Origin: Limimaricola sp.
GTDB lineage: Bacteria > Pseudomonadota > Alphaproteobacteria > Rhodobacterales > Rhodobacteraceae
Reading direction: 5' to 3'
Length of the DNA: 64,000 nucleotides
Assembly (NCBI RefSeq): GCF_016125575.1
Contig: NZ_WGLM01000002.1
Span: 1-64,000, forward strand
This document shows positions 1 through 16,543 of the stretch, one piece after another; position 1 is the stretch's first letter; every line of letters starts with the position of its first letter. The position numbers were made by a program, and so were the translations under genes. The notes beneath the pieces were generated by a model. It was given only the letters and a program-made list of their open reading frames with translations, did not search any database and was not told where the DNA came from.

Positions 1-140
1 AGATGGTGATGCCGGGCGACAACCTGAAGTTCAACGTCGAGCTGATCGCCCCGATCGCGATGGAAGACGGCCTGCGCTTCGCCATCCGTGAAGGCGGCCG
101 TACCGTCGGCGCCGGCGTCGTCTCGAAAATCATCGAGTGA
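1..140 (+). CDS. tuf: Elongation factor Tu, C-terminal end (partial)
   Basis: The frame starting at base 3 encodes the last 45 residues of EF-Tu, including [15 protein letters not shown] and the terminal [11 protein letters not shown], which is the conserved end of EF-Tu domain 3. EF-Tu carries aminoacyl-tRNA to the ribosome as a GTP complex. The 5' part lies outside the window. The stop TGA is at 138-140 and a rho-independent terminator follows 30 bases later, so this is the last gene of its transcript. A tuf copy just before tRNA-Trp, secE and nusG is the usual bacterial order. Confidence 0.95.
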   Translation, partial: MVMPGDNLKFNVELIAPIAMEDGLRFAIREGGRTVGAGVVSKIIE

Positions 141-169
141 TTTTCGCGCGAAATTGACGAAGGATCGAT

Positions 170-198
170 GGGGCGGCTTGGGCCGCCCCTTTCTTTTG
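170..198 (+). terminator. Rho-independent terminator of tuf
   Basis: Eight-base-pair perfect GC stem, GGGGCGGC (170-177) and GCCGCCCC (182-189), with a TTGG loop, followed by TTTCTTTT. It sits 30 bases after the tuf stop and ends before the MFS start at 224. Confidence 0.9.
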
Positions 199-223
199 CC
201 AGTTTGCCACGGAACGCCCGTCG

Positions 224-1471
224 ATGACGACCGCACCCAGCCTTTGGCGCCACCGCGATTTCCTGCGGCTTTGGGCGGCGCAAGCCGGCAGTGCCGTCGG
301 CGCGCGGATCAGCCGCACGGTGCTGCCGATGCTGGCCCTGCTGACGCTGGACGCCAGCGCGTCCGAAGTCTCGGCGCTGGCCGCGCTCAGTGTCGCGCCG
401 GGGCTGGTGGTGGGGCTTTGGGCCGGGCGAATTGTTGATGCGCGGGCGCGGCGTCCGCTGATGATCGGGGCCGATCTTGCCCGCGCCGCGCTGATCCTGA
501 CCGTGCCCGTTGCCGCGCATCTGGGCGCGCTGGCCATGCCGCAGATCTATCTTGTCGCCGCCGCCGTTGGCGCGGCCAGCGCGCTCTTTTCCATTGCCGA
601 GATGGCTTATGTTCCGGCGCTGGTCGGTCCCGCCCGGATCGTCGATGCGAATGCCCGTCTGGAGGCGACCGATTCGGTGGCCGAAGGCGTGGGGCCATGG
701 CTGGGCGGCGTGCTGGTGCAGATCGTCGGCGGACCACTGGCACTGGCGGTGGACGCGGCAAGCTACCTGTGGTCGGCAGCCTTGCTTGGCCGGATCGCCA
801 TGCCCGAGGCTCGGCCCGTACCAACATCTGCCGCGCGCACCCACCCGCTCGCCGATCTGGCAACCGGTTTGAAGGTATGCCGCGACCATCCCCCGCTGAT
901 GCGTCTGCTGGCTGTCGAGGCCGTGACGACGTTGGCGGGTGGTGTCCTTTTCGCGCTTTACACCGTTGTCGCACTGGGCACGCTCGGCCTTTCGCCGGCC
1001 GTGCTGGGCCTGCTGATCGGTGCGGGCGGTATCGGCAGCCTTGCCGGCGCGCTGATGGTGGGCCCGCTGTTGAGGTCGGTTCGCGAAGACACGGCGCTGC
1101 GGTTGACGCTTGCGGCGGGCCTCGTGCTGAACCTCACCGTGCCGATGGCGCTGCTGCTGCCGGGGCTGGCGCTGCCGCTTCTGGCACTGGGGCAGGTGGC
1201 GGGCGATGCGTTTCTCACCGCCTTCGGCATCCTGGCGCTCAGCCTGCGCCAACGGGTCGTGGCCGACGCGGTGATGGGGCGGGTCGCGGCCACCTTCCGC
1301 GTGACAAGCGATGGCTGCCTTCTGGCGGGGGCCGCACTGGCCGGGCTGCTGACGCTGTTCCTGCCCTTGGCGGCGGTCATCTGGGCGGGAACACTGGCCG
1401 GGCTGACCGCCATTGCGGTGCTTGGGCGCGGGGGCATGTCGGCCCTTGATTCCCCCCCCGAGGTGCCGTAA
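224..1471 (+). CDS. MFS transporter (EntS/drug-exporter-like)
   Basis: The 415-residue protein is almost entirely hydrophobic, with about ten to twelve membrane segments. An MFS motif A-like stretch, [17 protein letters not shown], follows the second segment. The fold is that of the EntS/MdtG-like group of inner-membrane exporters; the substrate cannot be told from sequence. The ATG lies 26 bases after the tuf terminator, so it is probably transcribed on its own. It intervenes between tuf and tRNA-Trp, which are often directly adjacent. The family is clear; the function is a guess. Confidence 0.75.
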   Translation: MTTAPSLWRHRDFLRLWAAQAGSAVGARISRTVLPMLALLTLDASASEVSALAALSVAPGLVVGLWAGRIVDARARRPLMIGADLARAALILTVPVAAHLGALAMPQIYLVAAAVGAASALFSIAEMAYVPALVGPARIVDANARLEATDSVAEGVGPWLGGVLVQIVGGPLALAVDAASYLWSAALLGRIAMPEARPVPTSAARTHPLADLATGLKVCRDHPPLMRLLAVEAVTTLAGGVLFALYTVVALGTLGLSPAVLGLLIGAGGIGSLAGALMVGPLLRSVREDTALRLTLAAGLVLNLTVPMALLLPGLALPLLALGQVAGDAFLTAFGILALSLRQRVVADAVMGRVAATFRVTSDGCLLAGAALAGLLTLFLPLAAVIWAGTLAGLTAIAVLGRGGMSALDSPPEVP

Positions 1472-1486
1472 TCCCGCCTTGGCCAT

Positions 1487-1562
1487 AGGGGTATAGCTCA
1501 GCCGGTAGAGCGACGGTCTCCAAAACCGTAGGTCGCGGGTTCGAACCCTGCTGCCCCTGCCA
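1487..1562 (+). tRNA. trnW: tRNA-Trp (CCA anticodon)
   Basis: 76 bases including an encoded CCA end. Acceptor AGGGGTA (1487-1493) pairs with TGCCCCT (1552-1558). The anticodon stem ACGGT/ACCGT encloses the loop CTCCAAA, giving anticodon CCA at 1520-1522. The T loop TTCGAAC is standard. Its place ahead of secE-nusG is the conserved bacterial position of the tryptophan tRNA. Confidence 0.97.
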
Positions 1563-1678
1563 CGCCCTCCCACCTTCGGACTCCGCGAAGATCAACGGCA
1601 CGCCGCCCTTGGCAAGGCCGCGCCGCGCGGGCTACAACGCCCGTCAACGAATGCGGCAAGGGGCGGGACACGGGGCCG

Positions 1679-2599
1679 GTGAGCGATCTGATCCAGACCC
1701 ATTTGCATCTGGGGGCGCACAAGACGGCCACCACGCATCTGCAAAAGCTGATGCACGCCAACCGCGCGGCGCTGGTCGAGGCGGGCGTGCGCTATTACGG
1801 GCCGGAATTCCTGCGTCGTCCCCGCCGTTCGATCGGGACAAGTTTCGGGATCAACCCGGACGCCGTACATCGCAATGGCAGATCGCCGCTGGAACAGCTT
1901 GATTTTCTGGCCAAGGGCGATCGGCTGGTGGTGCTGTCGGACGAGAATTTTGCAGGCCCTCTGCATGACGGCGCCGGCAATGTGATGGTCCCGCTTTATG
2001 AAGGCGCGGCGGCGCGGGTGGCGGCGTTGGCCGCGGCACTGGCGCCCAACCCGCTGCACCTTTTCCTTGCGATCCGGCAACCGACGACGTTTCTGACCTC
2101 GGCCTATTCGCAAAGCCTGTTTGGCGGCGTGGCGATTGGCGCGGGCGGGTTTCGCGACCTCAATCCGCCCGACCGGCTGGACTGGGCCGATCTGGTCGCG
2201 CGGCTGGCGGCGGTGCCCGGCCTCGCGGGGCTGACGGTCTGGCGATACGAGGATTACCGGGCGGGCCTGCCGTCCATCCTAGAGGCGCTGCTGGGTCCTG
2301 CGGCGGCGGTGTTGCCCGCCCCCGCGGCACAGCCGGCCAATCAGGGCCTGTCGGTGCGGGCGCAGAAGGCGGTGATGGAGTGGGCGGTGCACGGGGTGGA
2401 GGGGCCGCTGGCGCAACGCGCGCGCCGCCGCTTCCCGGTGACCGAGGACAATCCCGCCTTCGACCTCTTTGAGGCCGACGGCCACGAGGCCGCCGCACGC
2501 GCCTATGCCGACCAGGTGGACCGGATTCGCGCTCTTCCCGGGGTGCGTCTGCTGGAGCCGGCGACAGAGGACACGGCGATGGCGGCGCGGCAGGCTTGA
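1679..2599 (+). CDS. Sulfotransferase-like / hypothetical protein
   Basis: 306 residues from a GTG start. The N-terminus LHLGAHKTATTHLQK resembles the 5'-phosphosulfate-binding loop of PAPS-dependent sulfotransferases (usual form PKTGTTWLQ). A later stretch, LAIRQPTTFLTSAYSQSL, resembles the 3'-phosphate-binding motif (R...S.Y). Homologues I recall in roseobacters are annotated only as hypothetical or sulfotransferase family, so the acceptor is unknown. It is inserted between tRNA-Trp and secE, two genes normally neighbours. No clear ribosome site precedes the GTG; internal starts are possible. Confidence 0.6.
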   Translation: MSDLIQTHLHLGAHKTATTHLQKLMHANRAALVEAGVRYYGPEFLRRPRRSIGTSFGINPDAVHRNGRSPLEQLDFLAKGDRLVVLSDENFAGPLHDGAGNVMVPLYEGAAARVAALAAALAPNPLHLFLAIRQPTTFLTSAYSQSLFGGVAIGAGGFRDLNPPDRLDWADLVARLAAVPGLAGLTVWRYEDYRAGLPSILEALLGPAAAVLPAPAAQPANQGLSVRAQKAVMEWAVHGVEGPLAQRARRRFPVTEDNPAFDLFEADGHEAAARAYADQVDRIRALPGVRLLEPATEDTAMAARQA

Positions 2600-2681
2600 A
2601 AACCGGTCCGTGCCCGCGTATGTGGCCCGACAACGGCGCGCTGCCCGGTGCGGTGCGCGATGTGACAAGGGAACGACGCAG

Positions 2682-2882
2682 ATGGCCCGACCCAGCCCGA
2701 TGCAATTCATACAGCAGACCCGGTCCGAGATCGGCAAGGTGGCCTGGCCCAGCCGGCGCGAGGTTTTGCTGACCACCGCGATGGTGGTGGCCCTGACGGC
2801 GCTCATCTCGACCTATTTCTCGGTCACGGACCTGTTGATCCGGCAGGGCCTGCACCTGGTTCTGGGCATGTTCGGCTCCTGA
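2682..2882 (+). CDS. secE: Preprotein translocase subunit SecE
   Basis: 66-residue single-spanning form typical of alphaproteobacteria. A cytoplasmic amphipathic part contains the conserved KVAWPSRREV, followed by one membrane segment (about residues 30-50, TTAMVVALTALISTYF). SecE clamps SecY in the SecYEG channel. The ATG at 2682 was chosen because the SecE family begins at this MARPSPMQFIQ stretch and AAGGGA lies about ten bases upstream. The much longer open frame reaching back to 2469 is only overlap with the gene before it. nusG follows after 224 bases. Confidence 0.93.
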   Translation: MARPSPMQFIQQTRSEIGKVAWPSRREVLLTTAMVVALTALISTYFSVTDLLIRQGLHLVLGMFGS

Positions 2883-2990
2883 GCTGGCGTGTTTGCGGGC
2901 CGCGATGCGGTCCGGCGTCCACGGAAAATTGCGCGCCAGCCCTTGCACTTGGACGGCTCCGGAGGTAATAGCCACGGACTTCGGAACAAG

Positions 2991-3029
2991 GGCGTGCGGC
3001 GATTCGTGTTGCACGCCGATTTTGTTTTT
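2991..3029 (+). terminator. Terminator-like hairpin between secE and nusG
   Basis: GGCGTGC (2991-2997) pairs with GCACGCC (3011-3017) across a 13-base loop, followed by GATTTTGTTTTT. A second small stem, AGGCAG/CTGCCT around GTTAA, follows at 3034-3050. This could end secE transcripts or attenuate read-through into nusG. Confidence 0.6.
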
Positions 3030-3106
3030 CCGAAAGGCAGGTTAACTGCCTGAAGCGACATGAACTTTTCCGGTCCACGGGCCGGCGCGGCGAGGGTACG
3101 AAAAGA

Positions 3107-3640
3107 ATGGCGAAGCGGTGGTACTCGGTCAGCGTGCTCTCGAACTTCGAGAAGAAGATTGCCGAACAGATCCGCACCAAGGTCGCCGAGCAGGGGATTG
3201 AGGAGCAGATCGACGAGGTTCTGGTGCCGACCGAAGAGGTCATCGAGGTGCGCCGGAACAAGAAGGTGACGACCGAGCGTCGTTTCATGCCCGGCTACGT
3301 GCTGGTGCACATGGAGATGTCGGACGAGGGTTATCACCTGATCAACTCGATCAACCGCGTCACCGGGTTTCTTGGGCCGCAGGGCCGCCCGATGCCGATG
3401 CGTGATGCCGAGGTGCAGGCGATCCTTGGCCGGGTGCAGGAGGTCGAGGAAAGCCCGCGCACCCTGATTCATTTCGAGATCGGCGAGAAGGTGAAGGTCA
3501 CCGACGGGCCGTTCGAGGATTTCGACGGGATGGTTGAGGAAGTGGACGAGGATCACCAGCGCCTGAAGGTGTCGGTGTCGATCTTCGGTCGGGCCACCCC
3601 GGTAGAGCTGGAATTCACGCAGGTCTCCAAGCAGGGCTGA
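3107..3640 (+). CDS. nusG: Transcription termination/antitermination factor NusG
   Basis: 177 residues, the normal NusG length. The N-terminal NGN domain (about 1-115) carries WYSVSVLSNFEKK and the RFMPGYVLVHM core strand. A KOW domain (about 124-155) carries IGEKVKVTDGPFEDFDG. NusG binds the RNA polymerase clamp and links it to Rho or to ribosomal protein S10. The ATG at 3107 gives the usual MAKRWYSV start. The ribosome site is not obvious: GAGGG lies 14-15 bases upstream. The ribosomal protein operon follows after a structured 156-base leader. Confidence 0.97.
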   Translation: MAKRWYSVSVLSNFEKKIAEQIRTKVAEQGIEEQIDEVLVPTEEVIEVRRNKKVTTERRFMPGYVLVHMEMSDEGYHLINSINRVTGFLGPQGRPMPMRDAEVQAILGRVQEVEESPRTLIHFEIGEKVKVTDGPFEDFDGMVEEVDEDHQRLKVSVSIFGRATPVELEFTQVSKQG

Positions 3641-3647
3641 CGTGACG

Positions 3648-3776
3648 GCCCTCGCCCCGGATTTTGAGGGGGGTGGGTCCGTGGGAGGCGAGGGCGCCGC
3701 GGCGCTCGGACCGGACCACGCAACGAGAGGCCAAGGGGCGCGCCCCGCGGCTGTTGGAATGGCGGGGCGACCCGCC
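3648..3776 (+). promoter_or_regulatory. Structured leader of the rplK-rplA operon
   Basis: A 9-bp perfect long-range stem joins GCCCTCGCC (3648-3656) to GGCGAGGGC (3687-3695). A second stem, GGCGGG/CCCGCC (3761-3766, 3771-3776), is closed by the GNRA tetraloop GCGA and ends just before the ribosome site AAGGAGAG of rplK. In other bacteria L1 represses the L11-L1 operon through such a leader. That this RNA is the L1 target is inference. Confidence 0.5.
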
Positions 3777-3796
3777 GCAGAACAAGGAGAGGCCTC

Positions 3797-4222
3797 ATGG
3801 CCAAGAAGGTAATGGGCAAGCTGAAGCTGCAGGTGAAAGCCGGGCAAGCGAACCCCTCCCCGCCGGTCGGTCCCGCACTGGGCCAGCGCGGCATCAACAT
3901 CATGGAATTCTGCAAGGCGTTCAACGCCAAGACTGCAGACATGGAACCCGGCGCGCCGACCCCGGTCGTGATCACCTACTACCAGGACAAGTCCTTCACG
4001 ATGGACATCAAGACGTCGCCGGCGTCCTACTTCATCAAGAAGGCTGCCAAGCTGCAATCCGGCTCGAAGACGCCGGGCAAGTCCACCGCCGGCTCGGTCA
4101 GCGTGGCGCAAGTCCGCGAAATCGCCGAGGCGAAGATGCGCGACCTCAACGCCACCAGCGTCGAGGCGGCGATGAAGATCATCGTGGGCTCGGCCCGCTC
4201 CATGGGCATCGAGGTGAAGTGA
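3797..4222 (+). CDS. rplK: 50S ribosomal protein L11
   Basis: 141 residues, full length. The N-terminal domain has [20 protein letters not shown] with the conserved [15 protein letters not shown] loop, and the C-terminal RNA-binding domain follows. L11 binds the GTPase-centre RNA of 23S rRNA. AAGGAGAG lies about eight bases before the ATG. Its stop TGA overlaps the start of rplA by one base (TGATG), so the two are translationally coupled. Confidence 0.98.
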   Translation: MAKKVMGKLKLQVKAGQANPSPPVGPALGQRGINIMEFCKAFNAKTADMEPGAPTPVVITYYQDKSFTMDIKTSPASYFIKKAAKLQSGSKTPGKSTAGSVSVAQVREIAEAKMRDLNATSVEAAMKIIVGSARSMGIEVK

Positions 4223-4920
4223 TGGCAAAGCTGGGAAAACGTGCGAAGGCCGCCAATGCCGCCTTCGAAGGCAAGCAGAACCTGTCGGTCGCGGATGCGG
4301 TCGCGCTGGTCAAGGCCAATGCCGCAGCCAAATTCGATGAGACGATCGAGATCGCGATGAACCTTGGCGTTGATCCGCGTCACGCCGACCAGATGGTCCG
4401 CGGCACGGTCAACCTGCCCAACGGCACCGGCAAGTCGGTGCGCGTGGCGGTCTTCGCGCGCGGCGTGAAGGCGGACGAGGCAAAGGCCGCGGGTGCCGAC
4501 ATCGTCGGCGCCGAGGACCTGATGGAAACCATCCAGTCCGGCAAGATCGAGTTTGATCGCTGCATTGCCACCCCCGACCTGATGCCCGTCGTCGGTCGTC
4601 TGGGCAAGATCCTCGGCCCGCGCAACCTGATGCCCAACCCCAAGGTTGGCACGGTGACGATGGACGTGACCGAGGCCGTGACCGCCGCCAAAGGTGGCCA
4701 GGTGCAGTTCAAGGCCGAGAAGGCGGGCGTTGTCCATGCCGGCATCGGCAAGGCCAGCTTTGACGCGGCCAAGCTGGAAGAGAACCTGCGCGCCTTCGTC
4801 GAGGCTGTTGGCCGGGCGAAACCCGCCGGGGCCAAGGGCACCTATATGAAGAAGGTCGCCATCAGCTCCACCATGGGCCCCGGTGTCAGCATCGACATCG
4901 CGTCGGCCACCGGGAACTGA
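4222..4920 (+). CDS. rplA: 50S ribosomal protein L1
   Basis: 232 residues. The start at 4222 overlaps the rplK stop and gives the family-typical MAKLGKRAK. The L1 signature [19 protein letters not shown] is present. L1 forms the L1 stalk of the large subunit and is usually the translational repressor of its own operon. A longer frame reaching back to 3664 runs through rplK in another frame and is not the gene. Confidence 0.98.
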   Translation: MAKLGKRAKAANAAFEGKQNLSVADAVALVKANAAAKFDETIEIAMNLGVDPRHADQMVRGTVNLPNGTGKSVRVAVFARGVKADEAKAAGADIVGAEDLMETIQSGKIEFDRCIATPDLMPVVGRLGKILGPRNLMPNPKVGTVTMDVTEAVTAAKGGQVQFKAEKAGVVHAGIGKASFDAAKLEENLRAFVEAVGRAKPAGAKGTYMKKVAISSTMGPGVSIDIASATGN

Positions 4921-4929
4921 GCAAGAGAT

Positions 4930-5204
4930 TCCCGCCCCCTCGGGGGTGGTGAATGGCGGGGCCAGACGATCGGCCCCGTCCTGTCCGAGACGGAGGGCAG
5001 GGGCCCGGATCTGATCCAGCCCCGCTAAGTCCTTCCCGAGATGGGAAACGAGACAAGATTTCCGTTCGAAGGCCGCTGGCCTTCCTTCGGGCGATCAAGG
5101 CCTCGGGACCCTGTCACTGGACCCGAACGGTCCCCGCGCCTGCGTGGGGATCAACTAGAGCCGGGGTGAGTCATGCGACAAGCCCCACCACTTGGAGTGA
5201 AACT
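4930..5204 (+). promoter_or_regulatory. L10 (rplJ) mRNA leader region
   Basis: The 284 bases between rplA and rplJ contain no gene. GGGGCC at 4958-4963 can pair with GGCCCC at 4972-4977, and the same GGCCCC can instead pair with GGGGCC at 5000-5005, so two hairpins are mutually exclusive. L10 leaders (Rfam L10_leader) control rplJL translation by binding the L10-L12 complex. Position and structure fit, but I could not fold or search it. Confidence 0.5.
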
Positions 5205-5717
5205 GTGGATAGAGCCCAGAAAGAGAAAGTGGTCGAGGAACTCGGCCAGATCTTCGAAAGCTCTGGCGTCGTGGTGGTTGCCCACTACGAAGGCATGACG
5301 GTTGCACAAATGCAGGACCTGCGCGCGAAAATGCGTGATGCGGGCGGGTCCGTGCGCGTTGCCAAGAACAGGCTCGCCAAGATCGCCCTTGAGGGAAAGC
5401 CCTGCGAAAGCATCGCTGACTACCTCACTGGCATGACCGTGTTGTCCTACTCGGAAGACCCCGTCGCCGCGGCGAAGGTGGTTGATGCCTACGCGAAGAC
5501 GAACGACAAGTTCGTCATTCTCGGCGGCGCCATGGGCAACGCGGCTCTGGACCCCGATGGCGTGAAGGCCGTCGCTCAGATGCCGTCGCGTGAAGAGCTT
5601 ATTGCTTCGATCGTGTCGTGCATCGGCGCGCCTGCCAGCAACATCGCCGGGGCCATTGGCGCACCTGCTTCGAACATCGCGGGCATTCTTTCGACGATCG
5701 AAGAGAAGGCTGCATAA
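5205..5717 (+). CDS. rplJ: 50S ribosomal protein L10
   Basis: 170 residues from a GTG start ([17 protein letters not shown]). GGAG lies eight to nine bases upstream, and the length matches the usual 165-175 residues. An upstream extension to 4953 would be translated leader and is rejected. L10 anchors the L7/L12 stalk to 23S rRNA. The C-terminal helix that binds L7/L12 dimers carries a repeated block, [10 protein letters not shown], in two near-identical copies around residues 142-160. rplL follows after 70 bases. Confidence 0.96.
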   Translation: MDRAQKEKVVEELGQIFESSGVVVVAHYEGMTVAQMQDLRAKMRDAGGSVRVAKNRLAKIALEGKPCESIADYLTGMTVLSYSEDPVAAAKVVDAYAKTNDKFVILGGAMGNAALDPDGVKAVAQMPSREELIASIVSCIGAPASNIAGAIGAPASNIAGILSTIEEKAA

Positions 5718-5787
5718 GCGATCTGAACTGTCTGCGGGGTTGATACCCCGTCGTTGGAACACACCTTAACCGAACGGAAAGCATAAA

Positions 5788-6165
5788 ATGGCTGATCTGA
5801 ACAAACTCGCCGAAGAGATCGTGGGTCTGACCCTTCTCCAGGCACAAGAGCTGAAAACCATCCTCAAAGACCAATACGGCATCGAGCCGGCCGCCGGTGG
5901 CGCCGTCATGATGGCCGGTCCGGCCGCTGGCGCCCCTGCCGAAGCCGCTGAGGAAAAGACCGAGTTCGACGTCGTCCTGAAAGACGCCGGCGCGCAGAAG
6001 ATCAACGTGATCAAGGAAGTCCGCGCGATCACCGGTCTTGGCCTGAAAGAAGCCAAGGATCTGGTCGAAGCCGGTGGCAAGATCAAGGAAGGCGCTGCCA
6101 AGGCCGAAGCCGAAGAGATCAAGGCGAAGCTGGAAGCTGCCGGCGCCAAGGTCGAACTGGCCTGA
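5788..6165 (+). CDS. rplL: 50S ribosomal protein L7/L12
   Basis: 125 residues. An N-terminal dimerisation domain ([21 protein letters not shown]) is followed by an Ala/Pro-rich flexible hinge (about residues 35-55) and the C-terminal factor-binding domain with [10 protein letters not shown] and the conserved [15 protein letters not shown]7/L12 dimers recruit EF-Tu, EF-G and IF2. ACCGAACGGAAAGC precedes the ATG. It shares the operon with rplJ, and a 12-bp hairpin lies before rpoB. Confidence 0.98.
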   Translation: MADLNKLAEEIVGLTLLQAQELKTILKDQYGIEPAAGGAVMMAGPAAGAPAEAAEEKTEFDVVLKDAGAQKINVIKEVRAITGLGLKEAKDLVEAGGKIKEGAAKAEAEEIKAKLEAAGAKVELA

Positions 6166-6204
6166 TTTCGGCAATGAGGGCGCCGCACGCGTCCTGAACT
6201 AAAG

Positions 6205-6232
6205 GCTGGGTCCGCGGATTCGCGGGTCCAGC
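6205..6232 (+). promoter_or_regulatory. rplL-rpoB intergenic hairpin
   Basis: A 12-bp stem (6205-6216 with 6221-6232, two G-U pairs) closed by GATT, with no T-run after it. In Escherichia coli the rplL-rpoB gap carries an attenuator and an RNase III cleavage hairpin that set the ribosomal protein to polymerase ratio. The position is the same here and the function is inferred by analogy. The rest of 6166-6412 shows no gene. Confidence 0.55.
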
Positions 6233-6412
6233 CGAACCTGTCTTGGCGGAGGGCGATGCAAGCGCCCCCCTCTTGGGCAGGTTCCCAAGGTCGGGAGGCG
6301 CCCGGTGGGACGGGCGCCACGAATAGACCGGGAACCCCCGTTCTCGATTGGGCGACATGGCGCGGGCCCCGCGCGTCATGACCCCGCAGAGATTTGAAAG
6401 GTGACGACACCC

Positions 6413-10549
<4,137 letters not shown>

Positions 10550-10597
10550 GGCGTTCGCGCCCCGTTCAACCCATCCCCTGTTATGTAAGGACGCAAG

Positions 10598-14839
<4,242 letters not shown>

Positions 14840-14864
14840 GCGTAACGCATTGTAAGACATGCAG

Positions 14865-14899
14865 AACCCCCGGAGAAATCCGGGGGGTTTCGCGTTTTT
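14865..14899 (+). terminator. Rho-independent terminator of rpoBC
   Basis: Stem CCCCCGG (14867-14873) and CCGGGGG (from 14880) with loop AGAAAT, followed by TTTCGCGTTTTT. It lies between the rpoC stop and the convergent cdsA-like gene, whose stop is at 14903, and may serve both strands. Confidence 0.9.
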
Positions 14900-14902
14900 C
14901 GC

Positions 14903-15844
14903 CTAGCCCCAGAAGGTTCGGGCGAGGTGGTAAAAGACCGGCGCCGCAAAGACCACGCTGTCGAATTGGTCCAGCACGCCGCCCTGTCCGGGGATCATGT
15001 GCGACCAGTCCTTGATGCCCCGGTCCCGCTTGATCGCCGCCATCACGAGGCTGCCGAACTGCCCGGCGGCCGAAGCTGCGGCCGCCATCGCTGCGGCGCC
15101 CCACGGCCCGAAAGGCGTGATCCAGCTGAGCGCCGCGCCGATCGCCGCGGCACAGGCTACGCCGCTGGCCATCCCCTCCCACGTCTTGGGCGCCAGCCCC
15201 GGCGCGATCCGCCGCCGCCCGATGCGCCGCCCGATGAAATATTCCAGCAGGTCGCCCAGCTGCACCACGATGACGAGAAACGCGATCAGCAGGATCGCGC
15301 GGTCGCCGTGATCGGGCAGGTCCAGCATCATCAGCGCGGGCACGTAGCTGACGCAGAAAACGGCGATCATCAGCCCCCATTGCGTTTCCGCCACGCGGAT
15401 CAGAAAGCGCTGCGGATTGCCGCGCAGCGCCGACAGGATCGGCAGGCCAAGGAAGGCATAGATCGGAATGAAAGTGGCACTGGCCCCCTCCCAGCGCAGC
15501 CCGACGAAGACGAACTGCAGCGGCAGGATCACGAAGAAGGCCAGCGCCAGCGCGATATGATCGGCCTGCGCCTTTGCCGTCAGCGTCAGGAACTCGCGCA
15601 GCGCCGCGAAAGAGGCAAAGCCGAACAGCACCACCACCCCGGCCCGCCCCAACAGCAGCGCCAGCGCCAGCAGGATCACCATCGCCCACCACGACTGCAC
15701 CCGCATCAGGTAGCTTTCCAGCGCGGGTGAGGGGCGGTCGGGGTCGCCCCGCCGCCGCATCGCCTCGCCGAAAAGGCCAAGGGCGATCAGCAGCACGCAG
15801 ATCCACAGCGTCAGCGTCAGAAGGTCTGCGGTGGTGGCACTCAC
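14903..15844 (-). CDS. Phosphatidate cytidylyltransferase family protein (CdsA-like)
   Basis: 313 residues from a GTG that overlaps the preceding acyltransferase stop by four bases (GTGA). About eight membrane segments are visible. The C-terminus carries most of the CdsA signature (about residues 272-295: K-R, K-D, then GQGG and DQFD). The canonical motif reads H-G-G and D-R-x-D, so two positions differ (His to Gln287, Arg to Gln293). CdsA makes CDP-diacylglycerol from phosphatidate and CTP. Pairing with a PlsC-like gene supports a phospholipid role. It may be a paralogue beside a standard cdsA elsewhere. Confidence 0.75.
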   Translation of the reverse strand: MSATTADLLTLTLWICVLLIALGLFGEAMRRRGDPDRPSPALESYLMRVQSWWAMVILLALALLLGRAGVVVLFGFASFAALREFLTLTAKAQADHIALALAFFVILPLQFVFVGLRWEGASATFIPIYAFLGLPILSALRGNPQRFLIRVAETQWGLMIAVFCVSYVPALMMLDLPDHGDRAILLIAFLVIVVQLGDLLEYFIGRRIGRRRIAPGLAPKTWEGMASGVACAAAIGAALSWITPFGPWGAAAMAAAASAAGQFGSLVMAAIKRDRGIKDWSHMIPGQGGVLDQFDSVVFAAPVFYHLARTFWG

Positions 15845-16497
15845 GGCCGGGCCTCGGGTGCCAGCGTCCGCAATGCTTCGGATGCGCGGGCGAGGAAAGC
15901 TTCCTTGCTTTCTCCCGGTTTGACGTGGAGCGGCGTGCCGAACGTAACGGTACAAATCAGCGGCAGCGGAATGATCTCGCCCTTTGGCATGATCGAATTG
16001 AGGTTGGCGATCCACGTCGGCACAAGGTCCACCTGCGGCCGCTGCACCCCGATGTTGTAAAGCCCGGCCTTGAACGGCAGCAGGGGCTCCGGCCCCATAT
16101 TGCGCCCACCCTCGGGGAAAAGGATCAACGACGACCCCTCGTCCAGTGCAGCCACCATCGCCGCGACCGGGTCGCTCGTGCGATGCTCGGGCCGCCGGTC
16201 GATCAGCACGGCGCGGAACACGTCACGCCCGGCGAAGGCCCGCAGCGGTGTCTTCAGCCAGTAATCGGCGGCCGCAACGGGGCGCGTCCGGCGCCGCAGC
16301 GCGGGCGGCAGCACGGACCAGACCATCGGCATGTCGCCGTTTGAGGTGTGGTTGGCGAAGTAGACGCGCAGGCCCGGCTCCGGCGCAATCCCGCGCCAGT
16401 CCGCCCTGACGGCAGTGATGAACCGCGCGAACAGTCGAATGCCGTTGCCGGCCATATCGGCCAGGAAGCGGCGAAAGATCTGGCGCAATCGGTCCAT
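15841..16497 (-). CDS. 1-acyl-sn-glycerol-3-phosphate acyltransferase (PlsC family)
   Basis: 218 residues from the ATG at 16497. The acyltransferase motif HX4D is H50 and D55 in NHTSNGD, and motif III is FPEGGR at 127-132. These enzymes transfer an acyl chain to lysophosphatidate at the inner membrane. A frame extending 25 residues upstream exists but overlaps the end of the neighbouring gene, so the shorter start is preferred. It is translationally coupled to the CdsA-like gene, giving consecutive steps to CDP-diacylglycerol. Confidence 0.8.
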   Translation of the reverse strand: MDRLRQIFRRFLADMAGNGIRLFARFITAVRADWRGIAPEPGLRVYFANHTSNGDMPMVWSVLPPALRRRTRPVAAADYWLKTPLRAFAGRDVFRAVLIDRRPEHRTSDPVAAMVAALDEGSSLILFPEGGRNMGPEPLLPFKAGLYNIGVQRPQVDLVPTWIANLNSIMPKGEIIPLPLICTVTFGTPLHVKPGESKEAFLARASEALRTLAPEARP

Positions 16498-16543
16498 GGC
16501 CGCAGTCTGGCGAAGGCCCGCGCGCTTGGGAAGGCCCGCCGCT

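Noticed and set aside
1563-1678. Integrative element at the tRNA-Trp 3' end
   Set aside because: No integrase and no repeated tRNA 3' segment within the window; only the sulfotransferase-like gene separates tRNA and secE.
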